Assembly (NCBI RefSeq): GCF_964656455.1
Contig: NC_135721.1
Span: 54,264,936-54,328,935 of the forward strand
Length of the DNA: 64,000 nucleotides
Source: Halichoerus grypus
Taxonomy: Eukaryota > Chordata > Mammalia > Carnivora > Phocidae
Reading direction: 5' to 3'
Shown here piece after piece: positions 39,020 through 51,450 of the stretch. The position numbers were made by a program, and so were the translations under genes. The notes under the pieces were generated by a model. That model did no database searches, was not told where the DNA came from, and saw nothing but the letters and a program-made list of their open reading frames with translations. Positions within the stretch are counted from its first letter, which is position 1. Each line of letters begins with the position of its first letter.

Positions 39020-39140
39020 GGACATGCATGCTTCCTTGCACACAGTAGGCGCTCAAAGAGCATTTGAACTTACTTGGAAAAAGCTTTAATGGGCAGATTA
39101 ATATTGTTATTCGAAGATGAGGGAGATACTGGCTCAAGTT
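39020..39140. mobile_element. MIR/L2 fragment
   Basis: tgcacacagtaggcgctcaa, followed by attgttattcgaagatgagg, resembles MIR- or L2-end phrases. Weak. Confidence 0.4.
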
Positions 39141-39149
39141 TAGCCATCG

Positions 39150-41320
39150 TTTATGGTGGGGGAAATAACAAGCACGCTTGAAAGCAGCTTTCTCCTGCTG
39201 TGTGGTAGGGTTTGGTCATCACATCACGGAAAACCACTCCAGGCATCTGCGCAGAGCACCTGACGGTATTCCTAGATGGGGCCCTGCATTCACCCTCTGC
39301 CAGCATAACCCCCGCCCCCCCACCCCACACTCGTTCTTGCTGCAGAGCCCGCGTCCGAGCCACAAGCATGGCACCCAGGTTCCAGGGACAGCAGGCACCC
39401 CACAGCTCTAATGGTGTAATGGCGGCATTGTGATCGCCTCTGAGTAACTGTGAAAAGGAATGTCTTTGATGAGGTCATACGGACTTCTGCCTCAGTTCTC
39501 ATCGGATCTGGCCAACTATGTAGGCAAGACATTTTCAAGAGCAATAACAAATCATAAATTGGAGTGTCAGGGTATGGAAGTAAGGAGGTCCAGCAGGTTA
39601 GATTTAGGGCTCCGAATTTTTTGTTTCCAGTCTCTATCGTACACTAAGATTTCTGGGAGCTCTTTAGCCTTTTCTATCCCACTTTCCTGTGTATAATGTT
39701 CCACCTGTTAATGGGGCATGATTATGAAGTGTAGGATCCCGTGCAAACTAACTACTCCATAATTAATAACTGTTTAGAATCAAACGGGATACTTGTTTCA
39801 TAGCTTGATTTCTAGAACACCAAATATATGCTATTTTCTGCACGTGTATTTGGCCTTTTTTCCTCGGAAATTCAGCCTGCCATTTACTCAATCACTCTCT
39901 CGAACACTGAGGTGATGAATGTTGCTGAGTGCTCGTGGTTTCTGGTCCAGTATGAACACTTTCAGGGAGTAAGTCCTGGGCGCCTGTCGGCTGGGTAATT
40001 GATAATGTTTTCACTTCAAGGTGTGGGCCTGAGACCCACAGGGCTCAATGGGGAAAGGAAATGAATTGACCCGACTACATCTCTTATCCACTGCTCCTGA
40101 GACACGTCAACTCATTACTGCCAAACGTACTTCAATAGTATCAAGAGGGGGTAGCAATATATATTTTCGACAACAGTTAAAACAATGCTTTTGTTTTTAT
40201 TTTACATTAGCAAATTAAAACACTTGGATTGTCATTACAATTCTTTGTGAAAATCTGGTCTTCGCTAAATTCACAATGAATTATAAATGCCTGTGCCAAA
40301 ACAAAGAATAATCCACAATGCCATCAAATGTATGCCTCTCTTCCTAATTTTGATTTCTAGGTCCCCTGGCTTCCATAAGAGAAAGCATGCAGGGGCACAC
40401 ACATACTGTATTTCAAATGGAGATTTTATGTAAGCTTATTTTTATAGTGATTCTGAGAGTAGCTGCTCTGCTTTTTATCTATGCAAACTGGAAATAAAGT
40501 AGGCACCCTGCCAGCTCCCTGACAGCAGGCCAGGCCCGGGCTGCCATGGGTGACTCGCACAATGACATCTAAGGGGTCCAGAAAAGAACCCTGACTAATG
40601 GCTTTTGGATTCCCTATGACCTTTGATCCTCGATGACTTAGACCAAAATAAATGACCTAATTTCAAGAAACTACATCCAGCATGTGAACTCTAATGAGTG
40701 ACAGAATTTACCTGCTAAGCAATGATTAATAGGTATGCGGTCCTTATAATCATTCCTTAGATCTTAGCCAAACTAGAGAGAAGGTACTTTTCAGATGCTG
40801 GTTTTTTAAAACAAATTCATCTTCCAGGATGCTGTGCAAATTGACAGTGTCCGTGGCGGATAAAGTACACAAGGCAGTGGAAATACAAAAGGATTTCCTG
40901 GAATAGACATCAAGTTGGCGAATACTACTAGAAAACAAAAGCACTTCTCCCTCAAATGTATGTATCGTTTCTGTAGCTGGAGATTCTGTGGCTTTCTTCC
41001 TGACAAACGCTATCAGATTGGAGGGCCAGAACAGGAATCCAGGAGCGAGTACAACCACTACGCACACCCTCGCTCCATGCTAACACCCATCGGGACGCTG
41101 AAGCTAGAGGGAGGGGAAGGACAAGATTCTGTACCGCTCAACCTTCACAACTACCTTTTCACCCACCGGGACACAAAAGCACACTATCAAAAAGCCCAAA
41201 AGAAAAAGTCTGTATATTGGCAGATTCCGTGGTCTATCCGAAGCTTTTTGGGTATTCAGGAGACTCCATGAAAACTCTCTGATATTTACTTAGGGCAGTG
41301 AAACTAGCCTGTATGATACT
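39150..41320. other. Unique intron, no transposon recognised
   Basis: Single-copy sequence with ORF shadows on both strands around 39.2-39.5 and 40.8-41.27 kb. None has domain content. Confidence 0.5.
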
Positions 41321-41329
41321 ATAATGATG

Positions 41330-41600
41330 GATACTGAGTCACACACTTATCCAAACCCATAGAACATACAACACCAAAAATGAGCCCTAACTTTGGACTT
41401 TGGGTGATAATGGTGTGTCAAATATAGGTTCATCAATTGTAAGGAACCTAATTAACCACTCTGGTGGGGGGCATTGATAATAGGGAGGCTATGCTTGTGG
41501 GGGGGGAACAGGGGAGAAGATATATGGGATATCTGTGTACCTTCTCCTCAGTTTTGCCTAAAGATGCTCTAAAAAACAAAGTCTACCTTTTAAAAACTCT
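41330..41600 (+). mobile_element. Old L1 3' end
   Basis: This contains acatacaacaccaaaaatga, tttgggtgataatggtgtgt, a ccactctggtggggggcatt block and a terminal ctctaaaaaacaaagtcta, the arrangement of an old mammalian L1M 3' UTR. Confidence 0.8.
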
Positions 41601-41817
41601 TTGATATTCAAAAGAAAGTTCTCATACGCTGAAGAAGAATTGAAAGTTTGCAGAGTTTTCCTCTGCAAAACACTTGAGTTCAATTTACATGATAAAATAA
41701 TGGGTTAAGTTTCAATGTCAAAGGAGAAAAACTCAAAGTATAAAATTCAAAGATGGAGAAAAAGAATCATCTCTCCATTTAAAATACGTCCTCTTGCTTG
41801 TGTACCTTAGATCCTTG

Positions 41818-41978
41818 CTATGCTAAGTGTGGTCTGTGGACCAGCAGCATCACTATCTGCTAGGAGCTCATTGGAAATGCAGAACCTCAGGCCCGCCCCA
41901 CTGAACCAGAACCCTCATTTAAAGACAGATCCCCAGATCATCTGACTGCACAGTAGAGTTTAAGAAGCACTGCTTTAA
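41818..41978 (-). mobile_element. MER5A-type hAT-Charlie DNA transposon
   Basis: This reads aagtgtggtctgtggaccagcagcatcac ... ggaaatgcagaacctcaggc ... aagaagcactgctttaaa, the characteristic MER5A arrangement read in reverse. It is non-autonomous, with no coding capacity. Confidence 0.85.
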
Positions 41979-41986
41979 AAGAAGCA

Positions 41987-42232
41987 GGAAGGGAAAAATG
42001 AAGCGCGGGGGAAATCGGAGGGGGAGACGAACCATGAGAGACTATGGACTCTGAGAAACAAACTGAGGGTTCTAGCGGGGAGGGGGGTGGGGGGATGGGT
42101 TAGCCTGGTGATGGGTATTAAAGAGGGCACGTATTGAATGGAGCACTGGGTGTTATACGCAAACAATGAATCATGGAACACTACATCAAAAACTAATGAT
42201 GTAAGGTATGGTAATTAACATAACAATAAAAA
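41987..42232 (+). mobile_element. Carnivore L1 3' end, truncated
   Basis: This is a truncated 3'-terminal piece of a carnivore L1. Recognisable blocks are gaaccatgagagactatgga, a G-rich tract near 42078-42100, gagcactgggtgttatacgc and the terminal acataacaataaaaaa. Similar A/G-rich aaaagaagca-like sequence on both sides may be its target duplication. The minus-strand ORF here is an artefact of the repeat. Confidence 0.88.
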
Positions 42233-42257
42233 AGAAGAAGCAAAAGAATATTTAATT

Positions 42258-42447
42258 ATTTTCTTTTTTTTTAAGATTTTATTTATTTGTCAGAGAAAGA
42301 GAGCACAAGCAGGGGGAGGGGCAGGCAGAGGGAGAAGCAGGCTCCCCGCTGAGCAAGGAGCCCCATGTGGGACTCGATCCCAGGACCCAGGGATCATGAC
42401 CTGAGCTGAAAGCAGCCGCTTAACCGACAGAGCCACCCAGGCGTCCC
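42258..42447 (-). mobile_element. SINEC (Can-SINE)
   Basis: This is a reverse copy ending ccacccaggcgtccc. The 12-bp duplication gaatatttaatt lies at 42246-42257 and 42448-42459. It landed just past an L1 tail. Confidence 0.94.
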
Positions 42448-43829
42448 GAATATTTAATTCTGTAGTGATTTCCATTTTCTGATTTTTTAGATGGTAGACT
42501 TTCATTTTTGAAAAATTACTATTTACACATCAGTTAAATCTCCAAATGTGTGCATTGCCAAATCTCCTGATCCAGACTTAGAGGAATGTTGTGAATATTA
42601 ATGCAACATTGTATGAAAATTAAAATCGAGAAAATATCTTCTACTAAGAATCTAAGCAATCATTCTACTTCTCCCCATCATATCAACCTAGCAATGGTTC
42701 CAGTGACTTCATTTATCATGCTACCTATCGCCCGTACATACTGATTTTCAAAACCCAGAGGCAGGCTGGACCATGTCCGCTGTGTCATGAGCAGAGAAAG
42801 AAGTAAATCTTTGTCTAAGTTCACTCAGCATAAGGTAAAGAGGACCCTCAAGCCAGCCCAACTCTTTCACCGCAACAAAAGGCACCTTCTCTCTGAATTA
42901 CCAGGATGATGACTTCAACCTTCCCCTTGATTTTGGTTACGAAAACCAGCTTCGCTCCCTAAAGCGAGTCCTCAAGTCCATTTTGCCTTGCTTCTCCTCT
43001 CGTCTTCCTGTCTCCAGCGGTCAACAGACCAACACATGACCATATTTACATCATTTCTCTTGAAGTTGGTAATGGGAACAACGCAGGGAAAAAATGAACA
43101 CTCTGGTGCTACCCCAAGGCCGGCCTTATCTTCTCAGAGTTTAATACCTACCTCTTGGAACATCAAAACAGCCCTAAAATCCACACGCCGTGACAGTCAA
43201 CTGATGTGACAGACTAGCATAAGTTAGTTCAAATGTAAAATATAGCATCTCTAGCCCTGGAGATTAACTGAATTATAATGCCACATTTGAATGGTATTTT
43301 ATAGATTCTTCCAAAGGCTCTGAGCATCTACCCCTTAATTAAATCTAATTTGGTTTCCACACAGAGTATTAACTGAGCATATTCACTTCACCATACGTGT
43401 AAGCTCGATATACATCATCTTCACCTTCCAACTACAGCCTCATGAAGATGTTTCCGTGTGGGAATATTCAAAACTGATTTACGGCACTATTGCAACAACT
43501 AAGCAACTCATCTTCCAGTATAAATGCAACACGTAAGGACGACCTAACTGAAACATATAAATTCCACATATACTTAAAAATATTATTGTCTGTAATTTAA
43601 TATAGCAGAATGTTTCTAAGCCTATAACCTTGCATGCAGAAGCAGTTTTTCAAGCATTAATACTTAAATGGGTCATAGACACCACATCTGTCATTCTGTC
43701 CTGAAGTCTATGAGGCAAAACCAAGACTATGCTGGCCTATTGATTTTTCTAGCATTTGCTTTAATTTACTTAACCATTGAGAAATCCATCAGTACATAAA
43801 GGGCAACTGTCCATTACTGCCTCATTTGC

Positions 43830-44420
43830 AGACATTCCTTCCCCTCGTTTTTGGTAAATATTTCCCTTAAATTGCTATGTGTTTACAGTGTAAAAACGAA
43901 TTAGGAAAGTGCTCACACCTGTTTCTGTTCGGTAACTGCTGCACTGAGGTGTATGTAACGTGCTTAAAGATAGAATAAATATCTAGACATTATTACATCT
44001 GTGTGCAAAGGGTGGTAAATTAGATCCTAATTACATTAACAGGGATTCTGCCTCCCAGCTTAAATTTTACATGAGCACTCTGCAAAAATTCAAAAGCTCT
44101 GCTGTGGTTTCTTTATGAGCTGGTGATTACAGCTACTTCCTATGCGGTCACTAAATATTCTGTTTACAAATAAATGAAGAAGCTTTGAGCCAACTTGCCA
44201 GGGTAATAATCTATTTCTTTCTCCCCCTCCCTCTTCCCAGCAAACCCTCGCCACATATGCATGGCAACAATCAGGAGCCCTGGCTTCATCTAATTACTCC
44301 ATCACATAATTTCACAAATTGCCTTGTCACTGGGGAGCCAAGTGCAAAACACGCTCACAGTGGGATTTCAGGCAGCAGCTTTCATTTACTACTCATTCCT
44401 TGTTAAATTAAACACAAAAA
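43830..44420. other. Single-copy block, candidate conserved element
   Basis: Repeat-free. It includes gtaaattagatcctaattac and ctggtgattacagctacttc with several TAAT cores. It could be an enhancer, but no conservation evidence is available. Confidence 0.3.
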
Positions 44421-44666
44421 CACCAGTTGTGTGAAAGAAGTCAAAAAGAATGCCTGCAAATGAGCCAGACAAGTATATCTCCTACCTACCATTTCACCAA
44501 ATACATCGTCGGCAACAGGCACCCCCGACAGGAGGATGCCCTGGGCTGGCCCATTCTTATTTGGATGTAGCTGCTACAATAGACCATAACCAAAAGGCCA
44601 AAAACAAATAGGCTTCTCCGGAAAGTAAACTTCATCATATGTCAACAGGAAGCATGGGCACGCAGT

Positions 44667-44684
44667 AAAAAAAAAAAAAAAAAA
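44667..44684. repeat. A18 run
   Basis: Homopolymer without a recognisable retroelement body. Confidence 0.9.
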
Positions 44685-44872
44685 TACTATTCTCAAGCCC
44701 CTCTATTCTTTGCCCTTTCCACCTGGCCATGATCCTCACATGAGAACGTGTTATTTGTCCTGGAGGAATGATGCCAAGCCCTCTGAAACTATAAACACTA
44801 TATACCACGGAGTTCCACTCCGGCTAGGAAGAAGGAACCAGATCCCACTAATCTTTAAAAGTTCTCAAACAG

Positions 44873-45077
44873 GGGCGCCTGAGTGGCTCAGTCGTTAAGC
44901 GTCTGCCTTCGGCTCAGGTCATGATCCCAGGGTCCTGGGATCGAGCCCCACATCGGGCTCCCTGCTCGGCGGGAAGCCTGCTTCTCCCTTTCACACTCCC
45001 CCTGCTTGTGTTCCCTCTCTCGCTGTCTCTCTCTCTGTCAAATAAATAAATAAAATCTTTAAAAAAAAAAAAAAAAA
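44873..45077 (+). mobile_element. SINEC (Can-SINE), young-looking
   Basis: This is a forward copy with an intact head (gggcgcctgagtggctcagt), the full body, aaataaataaataaaatctt and a long A tail. The 16-bp duplication aaaagttctcaaacag lies at 44857-44872 and 45078-45093. Confidence 0.95.
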
Positions 45078-45394
45078 AAAAGTTCTCAAACAGAAAGATC
45101 ATCAATCAAGTTCACGCAGTATTAGATGTTTTCCTTTTAAGTATTAATGCCTTACATGTCTCTGAAACACATCAAGGTAAATGCTCACCCATCTCACTAC
45201 GGATGTGGGGGGGAGAAAGAGAGTGCACGGTGGGTGATGCGCCCCCGGGGAGCGGACCTGAGGGCACAGCCCTGGAAGCTGACATTGGTGCATCAACAAC
45301 TAAACACGGCCACCGGTAATTAAAGGTATTTCTTTGCAGCTCAGGAGCCGGCGGGGTCAGGTACCGTTTTACATCACAAACCAGTCCTTTCTGC

Positions 45395-46030
45395 ATGTCG
45401 ATTTGCCAGCATTATCTGCACAGGGAGAAGAACACATTAGCAGCAGCTGTCTCTCTGCTTTTACACTGAAAATTCTATTCACACAGACAGGTGGAGTAAT
45501 TTAAAAGCCAATGTGGTGCAATTTCGATGTGACTAATGTCACTGCCTACTAAAATGCCACCATTACCACTGTTTATGGAAACATTACTAAAATTACATTT
45601 TATTCATAAGAATTTTAGGATTCTGGTTATTACCCGCTTTAAAATGATCAGAGCTCGGTGTCAGAGCCCAGAGCAGTGGCCTAATTCTCCAGGCTTTAGC
45701 AGCCTCCTTTGCTGAGAAACGACAGTTGGATTGTAGTTTCAAGAGTAATCGGGACGGCGGCGGCAGTTTTCTCCATCTCCATAAAGCAAATTAAAGACAT
45801 GGCTCTTTGGCGTCCTGGACACGTGACGAGCAAAGAAATCTTCAAGGAGCTAAATTCTGTGTTAGAAGGTTTGGTTAGGATTTGCACGAGGAAAGATTCC
45901 TCACCCCCAAACTGGTCTCCGACATTGTTAGTAATAGGCAGGGGGAGAGATTTACATATTTCCATAAGGAAGGAGGAACAGCTAATGTTTAAAATCTGAA
46001 ATTCTAACAATGCATAAATTATCCCAGTTG
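45395..46030. other. Single-copy block, candidate conserved element
   Basis: Repeat-free, with a CpG-containing gggacggcggcggcag core (45750-45765) and an overlapping CACGTG E-box and TGACG half-site (45820-45828). Opposite-strand ORFs of 115 and 96 codons overlap here without domains. Confidence 0.35.
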
Positions 46031-46274
46031 CACAAAATATCAATAGCTCTAGCTTTGCCTTTTTTCAACGGGCAGAGATGTCTGGAAAAAGAATCTATAT
46101 AGGAAAGGACCATCCTTCATCCTTAGTTACCAATAGCCATCAGATTGCATGATGAAGTTTTATGCCAAACCCTCTGGCTCATATTTTTATTTAAAAAATA
46201 CTAATTAGCTAGTTCATGGAATGAGATTATAATTATACCTTTGAACTTCCACAATGCGATTTGATTTGCTCTGT

Positions 46275-46435
46275 ACTTGAGAGGCAACGTGGTGGAAAGC
46301 ACATGGAAATTCAGGTCAGGAGATTCTAGCTTTTGCCCTTGAGAGAAATCATTAACTTCTCTAAACCTCATTTTGGTCATCCTGCTACCTCATAGGATTG
46401 CCTTCAGAATCCAATGTACGTGAAAATATTAAACT
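46275..46435 (+). mobile_element. MIR
   Basis: cgtggtggaaagcacatgg, tcattaacttctctaaacctc and cctcataggattgccttcag are forward MIR blocks. Confidence 0.78.
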
Positions 46436-49400
46436 ACAAAGCACCACAGAGACACACGTTATGATTTCATTTAGCCTTTTGATCAATTTTTTTCTTTAGC
46501 TGTTAACAGGACAGAAAGATCCAGTAAGCCAAGCCATTTTTTAAAAAGATCATTTTTTTAAAAAGCCAATGATAAAAGTAACATTACGTAGGCAGGAGAT
46601 AATTTCATGTAACATGGAAATCAGGTCATTTTTTGAGGAGTTTCTCCCCCAAGAAGTTTGGAAACTGACTTTTCTTTACATAATGGGAATTATTCCTAAA
46701 CTTCTAGCACCTCCAATAAGAATTATCTCTACTCGTTTATCTTTCTTAGGATGGGTGTTCCTGTTCACGGACTACGCCTCCTGGCCCCTGGACGTCCCAA
46801 GAACTTCCTAGGACACTGAATTCTCAGAGGTCATTCATGTCACGGAAGAGCACATGGGCTCTGCGGGGATGCCAGCCACAAAGTTAATGTGAGAACAGAT
46901 GAAAATTGACCACAGAATATTAAGAACTGAAAAGCAAAGACACATAACAGGATAAGTTCATATATATCGTCCCATTTTGTCTGAAGAGATAACACCAGGA
47001 AGACAAATAGTCATTTCCAACAAACCAAAGGTCTCTAGTTCAGAATAATTTGAATAATATATTCTAAAACCAAGTAATTTGTATCTCATACCGACTAACT
47101 TGGGACGTTCATGTTTATAACTTCAAGTTAGTTGAGACCTATCTCGTCTTTATAGTGTTCCCATGACAAAGCCATACATCTTGTATTGGGACCTACACTC
47201 ACTGGGCTATAATTTGCTGAGTGAAGGCATTTTGCAATGGCAAGAAAAAACCAGGACTAACGGTCTTTAAAATGTTAGAAAATTGCCTGGCATAGCTCTT
47301 TCAGCTACTCTTTTGCTCTTGGAGGCTCTCCACAGGCCCATAAAGAAACAGGTGTCTATCTGCATCCCTGAGGGCTCTCTCCTGCTGTAGACACACTAGG
47401 GTGAGTATCAAGTCCACTGAGGTGAGCCAGCTTTCCCGGGCTCAGGACTCTGTAAACGGAGGGACCCTTGTCAGTATCAGCCATTTTGACGGGAATCCGC
47501 ACAATCACTATCATTGCTTGGAGCCTTAATAAAATAATTTTGCTACCTCAGGGCATGCAGTTATTACAGGCAAACTTGGACCATGACCAACAGGGTTTTG
47601 TGACCCGAGCAACAGACCATCGATTGCAACGTGTCCTCCACTACTGGTTATCTCCAGGCATATACTCACGACAGCAAAAACAGAACCATTAGAGCCGTGA
47701 ACATTTAGGGGATAAAAACAAGTAAAATGGATCCATTTCCCCAACTGGGATTGGTACAGATAACAGGGGTTCAAAGAGATTTGTCCTACAGAAAATTGTC
47801 CACGTATGTAGGGACATAGATGCACCCACAGTCATACTCACGCTTCCATAAGGAAGACTGAGATGTGATGGGGATGTTTCCAGTGAAGTCAAATAAAGTC
47901 TCCTAAATTCCATGACATATAGATTTACTTCTACTGGCAAAACAGCCAACCAACCAAACCAAACCAAAACACTAGAATCCTTTCTAAAACAAAGCCAACC
48001 AATTTTCTCACCATCAAACCTTCATACTTTAAAGCCAAGTACCTTCACTAGGAATCTTAAACATTGAGAAAGTAAAAAGTCAAGCTTAATGTTATATGAA
48101 ATTCCTAAGGGTTGGACTGAGTCCGTTTAAAAGATACATTCACACATAAACACACAATGCTCCAGTTTTAATCTGAAAGATAAACAGAGGAGGAGCACTT
48201 GCATACTCATTGACCGAGTTTGATACTTTACCTTCAAAAATATATCAGAGGAATCAAAAGAAGACATGATATTGATGTATGCTTTGAAGTATAAATGGCT
48301 GGCTAGTTTTCAAGCAGTTATGTACATCAGCAACCATCAACTTAATAAATTGTGCTTATACGGGCGCTTTTGTTTTGAACCTAATCTTTTATTTAATTAG
48401 CCCGATTGAGAGTACATCAGAGAACCGAACTATAATGTATTTTTAACTTACCCTTAGAAACAAAAGGAAAATTTAAGTTTAAGCTGACAAATTGCCAGCC
48501 AGACTCTATACAAGCCCCTTGTATAAGGCACCAATCCTCAGGGACATGAACAGACCATTTGGGCACAAAAATCTCAATCACCCAAAATAACATAGAGCCC
48601 CAGTCAGAACTCATTTGCTTATGAGTCCTATGTACCTGGATAAATGGGCAATTTTAAAGTTGGGCTTTTGTTTTGACTTTTGATTGTCCCCGCCCCCACC
48701 ATGCCCCCTCATCAACCGACTGTAATTACCCCAGGTCAGAGGTGCACAACCATGATGGGGAGGAAAGGCTGGGACAAGGGGAAGGAGGTGTGTGGAAGGC
48801 TTCGAGAGAGCTCTGCCAGGTCACTAATGGCCTCTGGGGCAAAGACTTGGAGAACCGGCTGATGCTTTGCCTTTGATCTTCTAATTCACAATGATCATTA
48901 GTATTAACTCCGATTCTTCTGGGTGAAGAATTCCAGCTGTAGCCTTTTCAGTTTACCTGACCTAAGAAAATTCATCACCCATCCCATTAGGATCTCAATA
49001 ACCAGCTAAGAAAGAGAAAAAAGCAGCTGCCCCAGAATCTAGAAACCACCCGCTTCATTATTAAAACAGACTTTATATGACATATATCACAGAAGAATTA
49101 GGGCATTCCAATAGTCCCTCCAAGTAATTAAATAATCTATTCCCTTTTCCCTGTGAGAGAGAGGATTCCCAATTGGGTGAAAAATCATCAGGGTCTGATG
49201 TAATCACAGTTGAAATATGCTATCTCCAAAGCAGCAGAGCCCTTTTAAAATTAAGATAGAGGGATTTGTCAGTCCAACTTGGGTTAGTTTTAGCAAAGCC
49301 TACCTCTGACCCATCATCCTTATGAAAGCCTGTGAAGGTGAATGGCAACTGCATGGAAGAGAAAAAGAGTAACTATAAAGATACTCTCATAGGTTTCAGA

Positions 49401-50259
49401 GAGCTCAATTTTAATAAGGTACATGGACATCTGAAAGGGAAAAAATTCTTCTCACCCCTATACACTAGTTTTCAAGAATCTTAATTAAATAATGTTATCG
49501 GCAGATAACACGCAGCGAAGAAGGACTTGGAGTTGCTGTCTCCACCATCCACCTTCCTCAGGACAGGCACATGAACATGAAGATAAGTTAGGACTAGTTT
49601 GGAGGAGGGACTGTCTTTCTCAAATACTTTGCCCTACCCTGATTCCCATTCCAGGCAAGAGTTTGAGAATACCGTCTTCCTGCCCCACTATCGTCTTAGG
49701 ACTAATTTTAGCTGAATCATGCTGGCTGGCTAGGCACAATGGAAATATTACCATTAAAGCTATCAAAGTTTAGAGATGAGGGACAAAGAAACAGAAATGG
49801 AAGGAGGGGAGCATATCCCATCTGCTACCTACCTAAGGCCTGCCTACAGGTCCTTCTTCTGCCTTTTGACTTTTCACTCACCTTGATCAACAGAACGGGT
49901 TGTCTGGATACCAATGAGAGGTACTTTTTCAGTGTAATAATAATTCCTAATGTTTAGAGAACAATCCTTCCAAAACTGCAAGCAGAGATATGACACTAAG
50001 ATGTCGCCGAAAGATCTTGTTACCAAAAGCAAAACCAATGAAACAACATCTGTCTCTTCTAGAGCATTCAATTCCCAATTCAATTCCATTTACGCCATCC
50101 TTAGAGTGGCGGACCCGCAGGGCACTTTTCATCTAATAGTGTCTCTATGGAAACGCCATTCTCAACCTGGAAGATTCTACAACCCCTCACTTTGGCTTTA
50201 TCCACATTGAGAGGGAAGTCTTGTAAATCAGAAATTGAGACATAAATTTTGCCACAGAC

Positions 50260-50279
50260 AAAAAAAAAAAAAAAAAAAA
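50260..50279. repeat. A20 run
   Basis: Homopolymer without a recognisable SINE body upstream. Confidence 0.9.
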
Positions 50280-51407
50280 TTTTCCAGGCTAGAAGTTCAC
50301 AATAAGAAACAAACAAAACAAAACCAAAGAGTAAAATATGTGTATCTGACATAGAAACAAAGTGTCTCTATTAAGTACCCAATGAGACCCCAAAGATCAG
50401 TGAAAGGAATCCAAGAGAATGTGAATGAAAATCAATTCACCTTGAGGGTCACCTCCCCAACTGGTCAATGCCAGATGTGTCGCCCCTTGCATGGTTTCTT
50501 CACCCGAACCCACAGGTGTGTATTTTAACAGCCTGCATTCTTCCTAACTTTCAAGACTCTTGGGACACACAGCAGCTCCATGCAGGAAAATATGTCACTG
50601 CATATTTTAAATAAGAACCATATTAACCGCTTTTCTATTTAGATTATATTTAAACCTGCAATATGCAATAGGGTAAATGTGCAATAGGGTAGGAAAACCA
50701 AACAAAACAGAAACCCCTTGATTTTTACCTTAAACATTGTATTTATCCCTTCTCATTTTCACTAGGCCCTTAGGCATATAGCTTTGTAACACTATGTAGC
50801 AAAAGAACTGGCAATAAGCAAAACACATCCAGTTTAAACATTAGGACATAGTAGGTTATAGTTATAGTTGGAATAACGCCTTTAAGAAGGAAAAAGAAAC
50901 CTTCATGGAGCGTATGCCCCCGAACTGCCTGACTATACAGTGACTCATGCTCAAATGTTAAGGAGTTTGTAGTTGTTTGCAGTAATTTACCTTCAGGCAA
51001 ATGCAAGCATTTCTATTAATGAATGCTTTTGTTTTCTTTCTAATTCTCACTTACTATCTAAATAATGTCAGTCATTCTTTTTAATTCCAGGGAATAGTTT
51101 CTTTTAAGAGACCTTCTCTAGTTATCAAACCCTGGCAAATGTTCAACTAAGACTGAGGTGGAAATTTTCATCACTGAAATTTCCTTTTACCCCATAATCA
51201 CCAAAGTTTAAAATCTGTTTCCTTTTTCTTTTATTATTTTCATCATATACAAGTATTTCCAGTTTAGCTCACTAGAGACTGGGAGTCCAAGAATGATGCA
51301 TTAGTTGTCTCCTTGGAGTAGTAAAATGTGCTACTGATTAAATCTACCTATGGGCAGCTACAGAACAGCACATTTTTCTGATGCAGCTGGGGTGCGAATC
51401 CAGAAAG

Positions 51408-51450
51408 TTTTTTTTGTTTTGTTTTGTTTTGTTTTGTTTTGTTTTGTTTT
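51408..51450. repeat. (GTTTT)n
   Basis: Pentanucleotide run following T8. Confidence 0.93.

Noticed and set aside
41975..42181. 68-codon minus-strand ORF
   Set aside because: Antisense to the L1 3' untranslated region.
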